Assembly: GCA_036365515.1 (NCBI GenBank) | Contig: CM070875.1 | Span: 103,830,628-103,894,627, forward strand | Reading direction: 5' to 3' | Source: Torymus aiolomorphi | Lineage: Eukaryota; Arthropoda; Insecta; Hymenoptera; Torymidae | Length of the DNA stretch: 64,000 bases | In this document: positions 1 through 23,342 of the stretch, in pieces | Layout: each line of letters opens with the position of its first letter | Position numbering within the stretch: the stretch's first letter is position 1 | Notes under the pieces: model-generated | Told to the model about the DNA's origin: nothing | What the model saw: the letters and a program-made list of their open reading frames with translations, nothing else | Databases searched by the model: none | Program-made: the position numbers and the translations under genes

Positions 1-67
1 AGTTTTATGGAAAGTTTTCATAAGACATACAAAATCTCATGAAAAAGAAAAATTAAATTTTTGGTGG

Positions 68-213
68 AAACTCAGGTGAGAATCTCACCTGAGTTCTCAC
101 CAAAAAATTTTCACATAGGTCACATGAGATTTTGACATGAGATCTCACCTGAGATCTCACCTGAGATCTCACCTGAGTTCTCACCTGAGGTCTCACCTGA
201 GATTTCTTAGTAT
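68..213. repeat. Phased 12-bp E-box array
   Basis: Tandem copies of ATCTCACCTGAG. CACCTG or its complement starts at 73, 86, 146, 158, 170, 182 and 194; the last five are exactly 12 bp apart. Isolated copies recur at 391, 493 and 607, and a three-copy array with the same 12-bp phase lies at 25987-26016. On the minus strand each copy also reads CAG/GTGAG, a 5' splice-site consensus. It appears to belong to a dispersed repeat, because the flanking word TCACATGAGATTTTG is shared by both arrays. Confidence 0.85.
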
Positions 214-221
214 GGGGTATC

Positions 222-305
222 CCATACCCGGACCGAAAATACCACATTCGCGTTTTTGAGCCGGGAGCGAAAGTGGTACTTTCGGCCAGGGTATGGCGAA
301 AAAGT
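222..305. repeat. Dispersed palindromic repeat, copy 1
   Basis: The half-palindromic ends around CCGAAAATACCACATT and GTATGGCGAAAAA match a cleaner copy at 18824-18912. No coding potential. Probably a short non-autonomous transposon. Edges are approximate. Confidence 0.5.
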
Positions 306-1507
306 ATTTCATTTCCGGTTCACTTATCTATGCAGAAAAAGGGCCTTTTTCATGCATGTGTTGAAAAAAGCTATTTTTTAGATGAGATCTCACCTGAGAT
401 CTTATCAGACAATTTATTTTTGCAACAATATTATCTGAATGAAATTTCAGGTAATTTTATTTCTTCGCTACAATATTATCTGGATGAGATCTCACCTGAG
501 ATTTTGTGTAAAACAATTTTTTAACACTCCATGAGCAAAGCTTGATTTTGCACACGCACTTGTATCGAAAATAACTATTGTAACTCTTTTTAACTGAATG
601 AGATCTCACCTGAGATCTCACCCTGCTAAAAACAGCGGATTCAAATCAATAAAAAAAAATTCAATCGATTGTGAGACTAATTTGTGCACCCAATTTTTAC
701 ATTAGATTCGATTGCAAAATAGTATGCAATTGAAATCAATTAAAAATTTTTGATTGCTGTCGATTAAAATCGATTTGAAAATATAGACTTTATATCTTGG
801 TCTATCGACTTCAATATACTTCTCTCTATACAGTTTTATTGCTTCTAATAGATTTTAATAAAATAACTCTTCAATCGTTTTTAAATGTAAAACTTGGGTA
901 CACAATTTAGTCTCAAAATCGATTACATTTGTTTGAATCGATTTCATTACGCATATCTTCTATTGCCCTTATATATATTTCAAATGTGATGCAATTGTTC
1001 ATAGACTATATGAATCTAAATCAATTAATTTATTGAATTAATTGATTTTAATCGAGGTGAATAATTATCTAATATGAATCGACTTTAATGTCATAATTTT
1101 GTATAAAAAATATCTCTTCAATCGTTATCAATCGAATACCATAATTTTAATTGGATTTAATTCAATGTAATTTAGAGATAAAAAATTCTAACGAATCGAT
1201 TTGAATATGTATATATTCAATTCCGTTTTCTTAATTTTAGTGACTAAATTTAATTAAATTTTTTATGTCAATGTGTATATTTGTTTACATTTTGTGGATT
1301 ATCAATTAATCAATTTGAATACTCATACCTATATCAGTTGTACGTATCGATTTCTAATGTGATTCTTTCCAATCCAATCGATTTAATTTGTACATTTAAT
1401 AATATTACTGTTTTTAATAAACAATTATTCCATTTAAGTTTTTTTTATTAAGTAATCTCAAAAAACGCTATATATTGTTTTTATAAGCATGCCCACACAC
1501 GCACTTC
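306..1507. other. Gene-free, ATCGATT-rich low-complexity DNA
   Basis: No credible coding region. From about 622 the sequence opens with CCTGCTAAAAA, the end motif of the MITE family seen at 17828. It continues to about 1430 as degenerate AATCGATT/ATTGAAATC words, similar in texture to 23651-25922. It may be an aged, expanded relative of that MITE family. Confidence 0.5.
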
Positions 1508-1660
1508 ATTTTATATTTTTTATACCACTCTAGCCTCAAAATCACGACTTTGATATGATTTTTCGTGGTATAAAATACAGTTCGAGTCTGTAGTACGTAA
1601 TTAGATTACTTATTTCGTGTGACTTTTAGCTCTCGCTTCGCTCGAGCGAAAAACGTCACT
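1508..1660. repeat. Dispersed ATACCAC repeat with CpG palindrome
   Basis: TTTTATACCACTCTAGCCTC and downstream GTGGTATAAAATAC form an inverted pair, repeated at 29860-29930 next to an exon of the second BEN gene. It is followed by TCTCGCTTCGCTCGAGCG, a CpG-rich palindromic island inside otherwise AT-rich DNA. Function unknown. Confidence 0.5.
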
Positions 1661-2094
1661 TGCGGGACATGATCTACTTCCGCATCCGTGTCGAAAAGTA
1701 GTGTATTTAGTCGGTGACGGATAAAAATGAAGAAAAAGCAGCTAAATTTAGACGAAAGTGTATATAGGAGTTCATGAAGTAAATGCAATTATGAATCTAA
1801 TTTTAATTTTCGAAAATCCTTAGATCAATTAATACATATAATATGTCAAGAGCTGTGTGTATATAATATATTATTGTATTAAACATAACACTTACTTATA
1901 GTATACAATTACGTATAGTCCTAACTTCTCGCGGACGTGTGGTACAGGCATCATGAAAGCAGAATTATTTTACTTCCCACGCAAACTTTGCAAACGAGAC
2001 CAGCAAGCGCAAATGAGAAAGCACATTATTAGGAGAAAACAGTGATACTTTTGCTTTGTGTAAGTTTTAATAGTATATTTATATAAAAATGACC

Positions 2095-2248
2095 CATCAA
2101 AATCGATTCATTTACAAAATTCCATATAAGAAACGATTAGAACCGATTCAAAACAATGACAAATGAATCGATTTCAATCGGTTTCAATGTAGAATTGTGT
2201 AAATTAATTTGTTTTAGTCGGTTTTAATTGGTCATTTCTAGTAGGATT
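2095..2248. repeat. CTGCTA-type palindromic MITE, degenerate copy
   Basis: The order of words (AATCGATTCATTTACA, GAATCGATTTCAATCGGT, TTTTAATTGGTCATTTCTAG) follows the intact copy at 18467-18636, but the outer ends have decayed. 1661-2959 otherwise holds nothing recognisable as a gene. Confidence 0.5.
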
Positions 2249-2959
2249 CTTTCATAAAAATATAATTAGTTTTTTCAGTCAATGAATGAATTGATATATA
2301 TTTTTTAAGTTGGTACTAAAATAATACGAGTTATAAAATTATCATAAGAAACAGCAAATAAATTATAAAACTCCCATCTCAAGTCTTGCAAATATAGCTA
2401 TAAAACGAATAAAATGTAATCAAAATTTTCATGGCAAATTAAAATAATTTAATTCATTTAGTTATGAATCGTTCGTGGTGTACTTGCGTGGTGGATCTTA
2501 CGGCGTAAGATGCAGTTGTACTTTTGTTCGTCGAAAGTCCGCCTTTCTTTTCCCTCGAACAAAAAATAATTTAATGATTGTATAGCAGCAGCATATATAA
2601 TGGAAACCATCTTTATTGTAATAACTTAATATTTACACTAAATGATATATCACGGTGGAACCTCATTAATATTAGGATTAAACCCCCAGAGTACTTATGC
2701 GAACAATTTAATTTAATATTATTCTAAGTTATTCATTACCAATAAGCATTATAAAATCTAGTAATACAGCTGTTTCATTTAATTAATATAATATAATAAT
2801 TATAGGGTCATACGAGTCGTATATGAGGCGTATGAAATGAGACTATTATGTGCTATTAGTCCACAGCGCACTGAGCGAAGATAAAAAATACATAAATGAC
2901 AAATAAAATTAAAGTATTTTTAAGAAAAATAATGAATGAAATCCATTAGTTACATATTT

Positions 2960-14654
<11,695 letters not shown>

Positions 14655-15190
14655 TTTACTTTTAATCAAAAAGATTGCAGGATATAACTCTTTTATTTTC
14701 TTAATCTGAAAAAACATATACTTTATTAATTATATATTATAACCTACAAAATGTATATATTAAATTTTATTTTAACCTAGTATATTTGTATATACTAAAT
14801 ATACTAAATTGGAAAATAAAGACTTTTTAGTTTAACTATAATGCTTCTACATTTATTTGAATTAAACATATATATAATTACCTGATTTTTATTGGGAATA
14901 ATATTGATATGCGTATAAATGTTTATTGTTAAAAATATTTATAATTGCTTAATAAGCAACAAATACTGTTAATCTGTTTTAACAACAAACTTCCTTTTAT
15001 CCAATTTCCGTTTATGATGCTCTTGATTAAAGCTGATGATTATACGTATGCTAATTTTTACCGTAAATGGAATAATCACCACACGTGTCTACATCAGCAT
15101 AAAGAGTGTAAAGATCATAGTTACACGAGGCTTAAGTAGGTTTAGACTTTATATAGATAGAATTAAGATAACATGCGGCCGCGGGTTCCG

Positions 15191-15226
15191 CCGGTATATA
15201 CCGGTACTAGTACCGACGTTACCGGT
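15191..15226. promoter_or_regulatory. Palindrome cluster between divergent genes
   Basis: CCGGTATATACCGG (15191-15204) overlaps CGGTACTAGTACCG (15202-15215) and is followed by ACCGGT (15221-15226); GCGGCCGC lies just upstream at 15176. This GC-rich island lies between the first codons of the BEN gene (minus, 14654) and the transposase gene (plus, 15925). A regulatory role is inference from position and dyad symmetry only. Confidence 0.4.
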
Positions 15227-15924
15227 GTTTTTTATATATCCATGAACTATATAGATTGATTTATCGTGTTATATTTTATAAAAAATTTATAAAATTATAA
15301 TTTGAGAGTTCATATTAATATAGACTTATACTTCTATCGCATATATATAAGGCATTTATTTATAGTAATAAAATATATAATTATACAAATCTAGACGAAA
15401 ATACAAATTATACCAGAGTATATAAATATAACCTCTCTACCGCGACCTCGAGGATTTATATATTTTTTGAATAATAAAATTCTACTTATTGGCATTTATA
15501 ACCGAATAAAGTAAGTATATAAATTTATAAAATATCAAATAATTCGTATTAATAATCGAAAAAATAAGTAATATATATAACAAAGATTCTATGTATGTTT
15601 TCATTAAAAAGTAAAGTTGCTGTTATTTATATCTACATATTTTTAATTATAATATTTTATTTTAACATAAAATTATAGTATTTTTCAAAACAAACTTGTA
15701 ATTATTATATTTTTATGTATAAGTTATTTTTATGTATTTATTATAGATTTATATATAATTAAAAGGCAAATCAATATTCAGATAAAAAAATAGCAAAGCT
15801 AAAATAATAAAAACAATTAAGTACGCGTTTACTCTGTTTCAGCGCATGAATATAATTCTGATAATGTATTTTTAAATGTATGTTTTTCATATATATGTTA
15901 TATACTTCTTTATAGATTCGAGAC

Positions 15925-18900
15925 ATGATCGATGCATATAATGAAAATGAATCATCAGTTTCTATGGATACAGATAACACGAATGACAGTCATAAACAAA
16001 GTAGCAGCAGTAGCAGCACAGAAACTGAAGAGGTTGCGCCAGCACCACAACGTAAGAGATATAAACAATATTTGTATTCAAAAGATGCAGAATCACAAGT
16101 TAGTCGACGAACTCTTTACAAATGGAAATTAATGCAGAGTGAGTATATATAACATCAATAATTATAAATTTTAATAAGGGGACGTAAGCTTGGATAAAAT
16201 TTTGAAAAACTGTTATGATGTTTTATGCTACCTATTGGATATATATTTTTACTGATTATATTTATACTGTTTATATTTATACCGGTTATACTTTCAGCTC
16301 ACATCTGCTCATCCAAGCTTAATCCTTTTAGGCTGTTTCTCTGTAACTCGATCTGGAACCGCTCAATCAAATGAGCTTTAATTTTGTGACTGCATTATAT
16401 ATATGTATCACTTTCTTATATGATTTCTCATGAAATAAGGAAAGCGTGTTTTGATATTTTAAAGCCATGATCACTCCATAAGATTCAGGATAATCATGGC
16501 GTAAGTGAAAAGTATTCGAACAAGGACTATAATATGGTACTTCTGGGCGTAACAGGCCAAAACAATTTGTACATAATATCAGTATATATATCTACTAATT
16601 CATACAAGTATCTATTATTCAGTTACGAACAATACTATAATTAATTCTTTTACTCCTATAATTATTTTCTAATTGATATGATGTTTGTTTCTTATGGCTC
16701 TCAAATAATTTATCTATGATATTTGTAATTCTCTTAGAATATACTATTGCATGAAACATATGCTATTTATTTGTATGTACATGATGACCAACATGAACCA
16801 CAGTGAATAGAATATTGATAATAAAAGACTTGAATTAGTAGATATACTGATATTATGTACAAATTGTTTTAGTCTGTTAAGCCCAGGAGTACCATAGTCT
16901 TTGTTCGAATACTTTTCAAAGCCATGATTATCCTGAATCTTATGGAGAGTAGAGAATGGTTTTAAAAGGTGTTTGAACAAAAACTATGGTATTTTCTGAA
17001 CCAAAAAAGTTTGTATATAAAAATATTATAGTTAAAGAAAAAAATATTTTCAATCAGAAAAGTATAGTTTTACTGTCAGTATACTTCAATTCATTGGCAC
17101 TCCGCTTCCTCAAACTAAACTTATTGCTGCATTAAAATCTTAACTAGTAAAAAAAGAGTAAAAATGAAGAAATAATCAGAAAGCTTTTTCTATAAAATAG
17201 TGAAATATTATTCTTACTATTCATTCAATAAAATTAGAGTGTGTTATATCTTTCTGAATTTATTTATAACCTCTGTGATTATTAAATTTAAAAATAATAT
17301 TGTCGATCTTCAATTTAAAATTTTTAAATTTATTATTTTTACTCTTTGTACAGAATAAATGGCGAAATAATATAAACTTTCATAAATAGAATTTTTAAAA
17401 AGTGAAGAACATGAGTTCACCAGCTGGCAAGAGTGAAAAATGCATTTTTCTTTTTCCAAAAGAGTAAACCACACGATTTCTAATTTGTTAAAGAAGAAAA
17501 TCAAACCTCGCTACCGAAACAGAGCAATTAAATAATTTTACTCTTTTAAAAAAGTAGAGTAAACCACAAAATTTACACTTTTTAAAAGTAGAAAATTTAT
17601 TCTTGCCACCCACAAAAAAAAATAATTAAACAAAAAACAATAGCCCGGGGACCCGAGGTTCATCCATAAAAAAAAGGACATGCAGATGTGACATTGTAAG
17701 CGAGTGAATTATTTAAAATACTCCTAAACCCATATAGCCAGCCGGGGAATGCGAATTCCACACAAAAAAGAGAGTTACAGAGAGATGAAACTGTAAGCAA
17801 GTGGGTTATTTAAAACCATACAGCCACCCCTGCTAGAAATAACCGATGAAAACAGACTAAAACCAATTAATTTACACAATTTCACATTGTAACAGATTGA
17901 AATCGATTCACTTCTTATGTATTAAATGGGTTCTAATCGTTTCCAATGTGAATTTTTGTAAATTAATCGGTTTTGATTGGTTATTTTTAGCAGTACAGGG
18001 GAACACGAGGTCCAGCCGAAAAGAGAAAGTTAGGCAGGCGTACGACAGTAAGCGAGTCGATTATTTAAAAAATACTTAAACTCAAATAGCCGAACAACGT
18101 GTGATCCACGCAATAGTGACACGCATACGTGCAAAACTAGGCGAGTCGCAAATATCGTTCGAGTGATTATTCGATTTTCACGTAAGATATGTTCAAATCG
18201 AAATAAAAAAAAAAAATATGAGTAACTCTCTTTTTTGCGTGGACCTCGCATTCCCCAGCTACTTGGTTTTGAGATTTTAAAAGTATTCCATTCGCTTTCA
18301 TGTCTGCATAACTCCCTTTTTTTCGTGGATCTCGCATCCACTGGCTATATGGTTCTAAGACTTTTAAACGTAATCTACTCGCTTACAGTTTTATGCTTGC
18401 GTAACTTTCTTTTTTGCCTCGACCTCGTGGCTGGCTGCTATTTGAGTATCAGATTTTTTTAAATAGCCCTGCTAAAAATGATCGATTAAAATCGATTAAT
18501 TTACTAAAATCGATATTAGAAATGATTAGAATTGATTTAATACGTTAAAAAAATGAATCGATTTCAAGCGGTTGCAATGTAAAATTGTGTAAATTAATTG
18601 GTTTTATTAGGTTTTAATCGGTCATTTCTAGCAGGGAGTCGCCTGCGGCTTACTGTCGCCCGTCTGCGTAATTAAAATTTTTACGTGGACATCGCAACTC
18701 CCGGCTAAGTATTTGGGATTAAAAATTTTTAAATAATCGACGCGCTTCCTGTCGCACATCTGCTTTACTGCTTTTTTTATCTAGACCTCCCGCCCCTTGG
18801 CTATATATTATGGGTTTAAGACATTTTTCGCCATATTCTGGCCGAAAGTGCCACATTCCCGCAGGGCTCAAGAAGGGAAATGTGGTGTTTTCGGCCCGAG

Positions 18901-20575
18901 TATGGCGAAAAATAGTATATACGCACCACGGGAGTAAAATTGGCCAGCCAAGTTTTTTCCTCCCTAGGTGCGTAATATACTACAATTCATACAATTTAAT
19001 CCATTCATTTGCAGACTCATGTCTGCATAATGTCTCTTTTGACTTGGATCCCGTACCCCCCAGCTATATGGTTTTAAGACTTTTTAAAATAGTCCACGCG
19101 CTTACAGTTTCATGTCTGTGTAACTCCCTTTTTTGCGTAGACCTCGCACCCACTAATTACTCTTTTTGGGTGGTAAGAATAAATGTTCTACTTTCAAAAA
19201 GTATTAATTTTGAGGTTTACTGTTTTGGAAAAGAGGAAAATGAATTTGTCACTCTTTCCAGCTGGTGAAATTATGTTTTTCACTTGTTAAAAGTTCAATT
19301 TATAGGCGTGACAGTGGATTGATGTAAACGTGCTATAAAATATCGTACGACACTATAGTGCCTTTACGTTCGCTACGCTTGGGCGCTATAATTTCACGTC
19401 GTGTGCCCTAATGAGCCACTTACGGCACTAGTATCGCAATATACTATTATGTGCTCGTGTCCTTAAAAAATACGACTGATTAATAAAATTTTTGTTCAGA
19501 AAGGTTAATTATTATTATTATTTATTTATTTATTAAAATATTATCCTTTACCTGTCGGCTTAGCACTTCTTACAACTTATCATCTATATATATATATATA
19601 TATATGGGTAACTTCATGCAAGTGTAACAGTAGGTCAAAATTTTAAAATTGCTCAAAATTTTGTTACTAGTTCCAAATTAGCCCCAAAACACAACCCTAG
19701 AGTTTTATAGCAAAATATTCAATCGTTAAAAAGTTAGAATTAATTGATAATTTGAAAATTTTGAATTTTTTCATAAATCTTCAATTTTTATGATTTATTA
19801 ACTCAAAAACTGGAATCTTTTTGTATGGCATATTAAATGGGAAAAAGTTTGCAAATTGTAAGTAGAATAACTCAGAATTTTTCCACATCGATGCCAATTA
19901 TTTTGCTAATTTATACTTGACAGAACACCATTCAAAATATGCTTAAGGCAAATCAAACTGTATCAATATCTCTCATCAAAAGCTAAGTGATTTGTAAAAA
20001 ATGTTACCTTTAAAATTCGACCTTGATGAAGATAGAAATAGATCACAGAAAAAAGTTATGTTCAAATAAGGGTTTAAAAAAGGTTTAAAAAAGGGTTAAA
20101 AAATTCTAGGTTTTTTTTGTATATTTTGTCAGTATTAGTACTTGTTTTATTTCTAATGTATATATATATATACCATAAAGTAAAATGAATTATCTTTTAA
20201 TTTCGTTGCACTCTACCGTTGTAAACTTCAAATCCATTACCTTTCTGAATCCCTGCTAGAAATAGCCGATTCAAACGGACTAAAATTAATTAATTTGCAC
20301 AATTTCACATTGCAACCGATTGAAATCGATTCATTTTTTATGTATTAAATGGGTTCTAATCGTTTCCAATATAAATTTTTGTAAATTAATCGGTTTTGAT
20401 CGGTTATTTTTAGCAGCGATAATTACTTCTATTCATAAAGATCTGATGACATATTTTATTTCATTATTTATAGTTCATAATAATTAACCTTTCGCGAAAA
20501 TTTAAATATAAGATATTATGTATACGATTTAATGGTACATAAATCATACCATGTTGTGTATATATATGTGCGTGC

Positions 20576-20657
<82 letters not shown>

Positions 20658-23342
20658 ATTATAATATTATTTAAATTTCACTTTTAATTAAGTTATATAA
20701 AAAACGGTAGAAGTCGATCTGAAACAATAATATTTGAAAATTATTATAACAATAATGATGTTCATTAGGTCAATGTAATCGTATTTAATCGACTTCTATC
20801 ATGCACGCAAGTCAAATAAGTGATATTTAAATTAATTAATAATGTTTATTTATATAATTATAAATATATTATTCAACATAATTATATATTCTATTAAACG
20901 AAAGATAAATTTAAAAGCAATAATTTTATAGTTACATCAAGTTCAGCAGTACAAATTGGTTTAGCTGACAAAAGTGGATCATCTGCACTTAATTCTCATG
21001 TCGATTGCATACTGAACGAACAACATGAGTCGTCTAATGATCAAATATTGCCACAACAATCACTGAGTGAGGATTGTGAAGAATTTTTACAAGACGAGGA
21101 TTTTAATAATAAAGTTAGTGTGCATATTTCTTCAATTGAAGAGCAAGAAAATGATGTCTTATCTGATGACACTAATAGTTTACTAAGTGAAACCAGTGAA
21201 ATTGAAAGTAATGACGAATCTGGTTTGGAAAATGACTTTTGTGAGAAGGAACAATATGCATTTTTTAACCGTGTAATGTTCGACGATTCTAAAGTAACGG
21301 TGCGTGACGTTGTTCTGCTTATTAGTGCATTTTCATTACGATTTCACTTATCAGATGAAGGAAAATTAGCACTCGCTGATATGTTGAAATTTTGTGCTGG
21401 TCCAAATTTCAATAGTCTAAATCTCTCTACATATATGATGTCTAAATGCTTTTCTTTGCAAGAGAAAAATATAACGTATTATTATTATTGTAGCCAATGT
21501 ATGGAAAAGATCGTGTACTCTACTAATGCTTGTAATGCAATTAAGAAACAAAGTATCATTTGTGATAAATGCCAAAAAAAAAATAATATTGAAGCTACTT
21601 CTAAAGATTATTTTGTTTCTATAAATTTAGCTTACCAGATAGAACAACTATTATCAAATAAAATACTTTTTGACGATATTTTGACGAATGCACGTTCAAA
21701 AAATACTTCAAATACTAATATAAGAGATGTTCATGATTCAAAGTTGTATAAAAGAGCAATTCAATATAATAATACTAAAGAATTTGAACACATATTAACT
21801 TTAAATTTTAATACTGATGGGGCACCTCTGACAAAAAGTGGGAAAAGAGGATTTTGGCCTGTACAGGTAAATTTAAATGATCTATCGCCCAAGTTAAGAT
21901 TTAAATTTACACTGTTAACCGGATTACTTTTAGTTGAAAAAGAGCCAAAAAGCAGTCTTCTTAATTTATATCTATTAAAAGTATTCGTTGAACAAATTAA
22001 TAATTTATATACTGAAGGTATTACTGTAGAATTTTATGGAAGAAAATATGTGTTCAAATTTCGTGTACATAGTGCAGTTGTAGATTCAGTATGTCGTCCT
22101 ATTGTTCAGAACCGAATACAATTTAATGGTTATTCAGGATGTAGTTGGTGCTACCAACTAGGTCTTTACATTCCGGATGTTCACGGTATCAGGTATGTTT
22201 TTGAACAAGAGAATGTAATTCGTACCAAAGAAAGTCACGAAGAAGACGTAAAAAGTGCTGAAATGGGAATCATCACAAGAGGTGTTAAAGGATGTTCATC
22301 TTTGAATCAACTCGATAACTTTGATATGGTATGGTCATTTGCGTACGAATATATGCATGGGCTATTACTTGGTGTTACGCATCAGATATGGAACGAGTGG
22401 AAAAGTGGTCAGTCAGAATTTAAAATAAGTAAGAAGAATGTAGAGTATATAGAACAGCGATACTTGTGTATAACACCTACTCACGAAATACATAGGCTCC
22501 CACGTAAAGGAATTCTCCAAGGAACTTCAAAACCGAAAGCCTCCGAACTAAGATCTTGGTTATTAATCAACAGCCTACCGTGTTTAAATGGGATTCTCCA
22601 CGATGATGCATTAACTCATTATGCCTTACTAGTGAAAAGCGCATACACGCTTATGAAAACTGAGATTACAGAACAGGAATTGCTTCAATGTGAAAAAGAT
22701 TTACTACAATTTGTCTGCTATTACGAAATTTATTACGGTCAGGGAAGCATGACTTTTAACGTGCACTGTTTATTGCACCTAGTAGAATCTGTAAGACAAA
22801 CCGGACCATTGTATGCTAACTCTGCTTTCTCTTTCGAAGGTAATATTTATACTTTGAAAACTTATATTAACGGCACTAAAGGCATGGACAGACAAATGGC
22901 TCGTAAACATATGCAGGCTTTCATTTTTAAAGTAGGCAATACTTCGAATTTATCGTCGTCCGAGAATATTGTCAACTATTGTACAAACTTATTTACACCA
23001 AAACGACTGAGTACTTTCTATGAAATTAGTTCAGAAATTTTAACATTTTTTGGTAAGAGTCAATTAATCAAAGTAAACGAAATAGGCGAATGCTTAATGT
23101 ATAAAAAGTGTATCTTCAAAAGTTCTGTTTACCACAGTATAAAATACAGTCGTGCGAAAAAAACGGACGATACTGTTGTGCAAATTGCTTCTGGAGAGTA
23201 TGGACGGATACTAGATATTTTAAAAGTAAATAATGAGTGCTTTCTACATTTACGTTTGTTTGATGTATTTCCAGATTATCCCTTCCAAAACATTTCTCAC
23301 ATAAGAAAAATTAAATGCGAAAACAAAAAAACAAACATGTAA
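15925..23342 (+). CDS. EnSpm/CACTA-like transposase, two exons, 874 aa
   Basis: Exon 1 15925-16138 (donor GTGAGTATA), exon 2 20932-23342 (acceptor TTTTATAG). The split codon joins in phase, giving 874 aa plus stop. Exon 1 is Ser/Glu-rich with a basic patch; the N-terminal part of exon 2 is acidic. CxxC pairs at about 258/261 and 282/285 suggest a zinc ribbon. A catalytic-type block follows: NFNTDGAPL (Asp about 367), VVDSVCRP (Asp about 456), FNGYSGCSWCY (Cys 475/478), then YEYMHGLLLG. These resemble the Transposase_21 (EnSpm/CACTA) family; assignment is by motif, not search. The reading frame is intact. An AG at 15917-15918 leaves room for an upstream exon. The 4.8-kb intron holds the palindromic elements listed separately plus otherwise featureless AT-rich DNA, including 19301-20250. 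A second, broken copy is at 34828-37370. Confidence 0.75.
16474..16947. mobile_element. Foldback MITE, 474 bp
   Basis: CTCCATAAGATTCAGGATAA at the left is mirrored by TTATCCTGAATCTTATGGAG at the right. Complementarity continues inward about 130 bp (GTATTCGAACAA..., CAATTTGTACATAATATCAG). Located in the transposase-gene intron. Confidence 0.75.
17828..17993. mobile_element. CTGCTA-type palindromic MITE
   Basis: Begins CCCTGCTAGAAATAACCGAT and ends ATTGGTTATTTTTAGCAG. Its arms are complementary through ATTAATTTACACAATTTCAC. About 166 bp, in the left arm of the foldback element. Confidence 0.75.
18467..18636. mobile_element. CTGCTA-type palindromic MITE
   Basis: Begins CCCTGCTAAAAATGATCGAT and ends ATCGGTCATTTCTAGCAGGG: the best-preserved ends of the family in this window. 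It lies in the right arm of the foldback element. Confidence 0.8.
18824..18912. mobile_element. 88-bp palindromic element, copy 2
   Basis: TTTTTCGCCATATTCTGGCC and GGCCCGAGTATGGCGAAAAA are inverted ends around CCACATT/AATGTGG. Related to 222-305. Confidence 0.75.
20251..20416. mobile_element. CTGCTA-type palindromic MITE
   Basis: Begins CCCTGCTAGAAATAGCCGAT, ends GATCGGTTATTTTTAGCAG, with the same internal order as 17828-17993. Located in the transposase-gene intron. Confidence 0.75.
20558..20654. repeat. (TA/TG/CG)n alternating tract
   Basis: Alternating purine-pyrimidine for about 95 bp: TATATATG, then (GCGT)n, (CG)n and a long (TG)n. It ends about 280 bp before the acceptor of transposase exon 2. 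Confidence 0.9.

Larger units (their letters stand above)
17390..19300. mobile_element. Foldback element with tandem-repeat arms
   Basis: Outer arms of about 200 bp are inverted copies: TTCACCAGCTGGCAAGAGTG near 17418 against its counterpart near 19255, then GTAAACCACAAAATT against AATTTTGAGGTTTAC. The inner arms are inverted tandem arrays of a roughly 97-bp unit containing CCATATAGCCAGCCGGGGAA and CTGTAAGCGAGTGG, forward at 17640-18110 and inverted at 18225-19160. Three smaller palindromic elements have inserted into it. No gene. Edges are approximate. Confidence 0.65.

Noticed and set aside
68..213. CRISPR-like array
   Set aside because: Units are 12-bp contiguous tandem repeats without spacers, in eukaryotic DNA.
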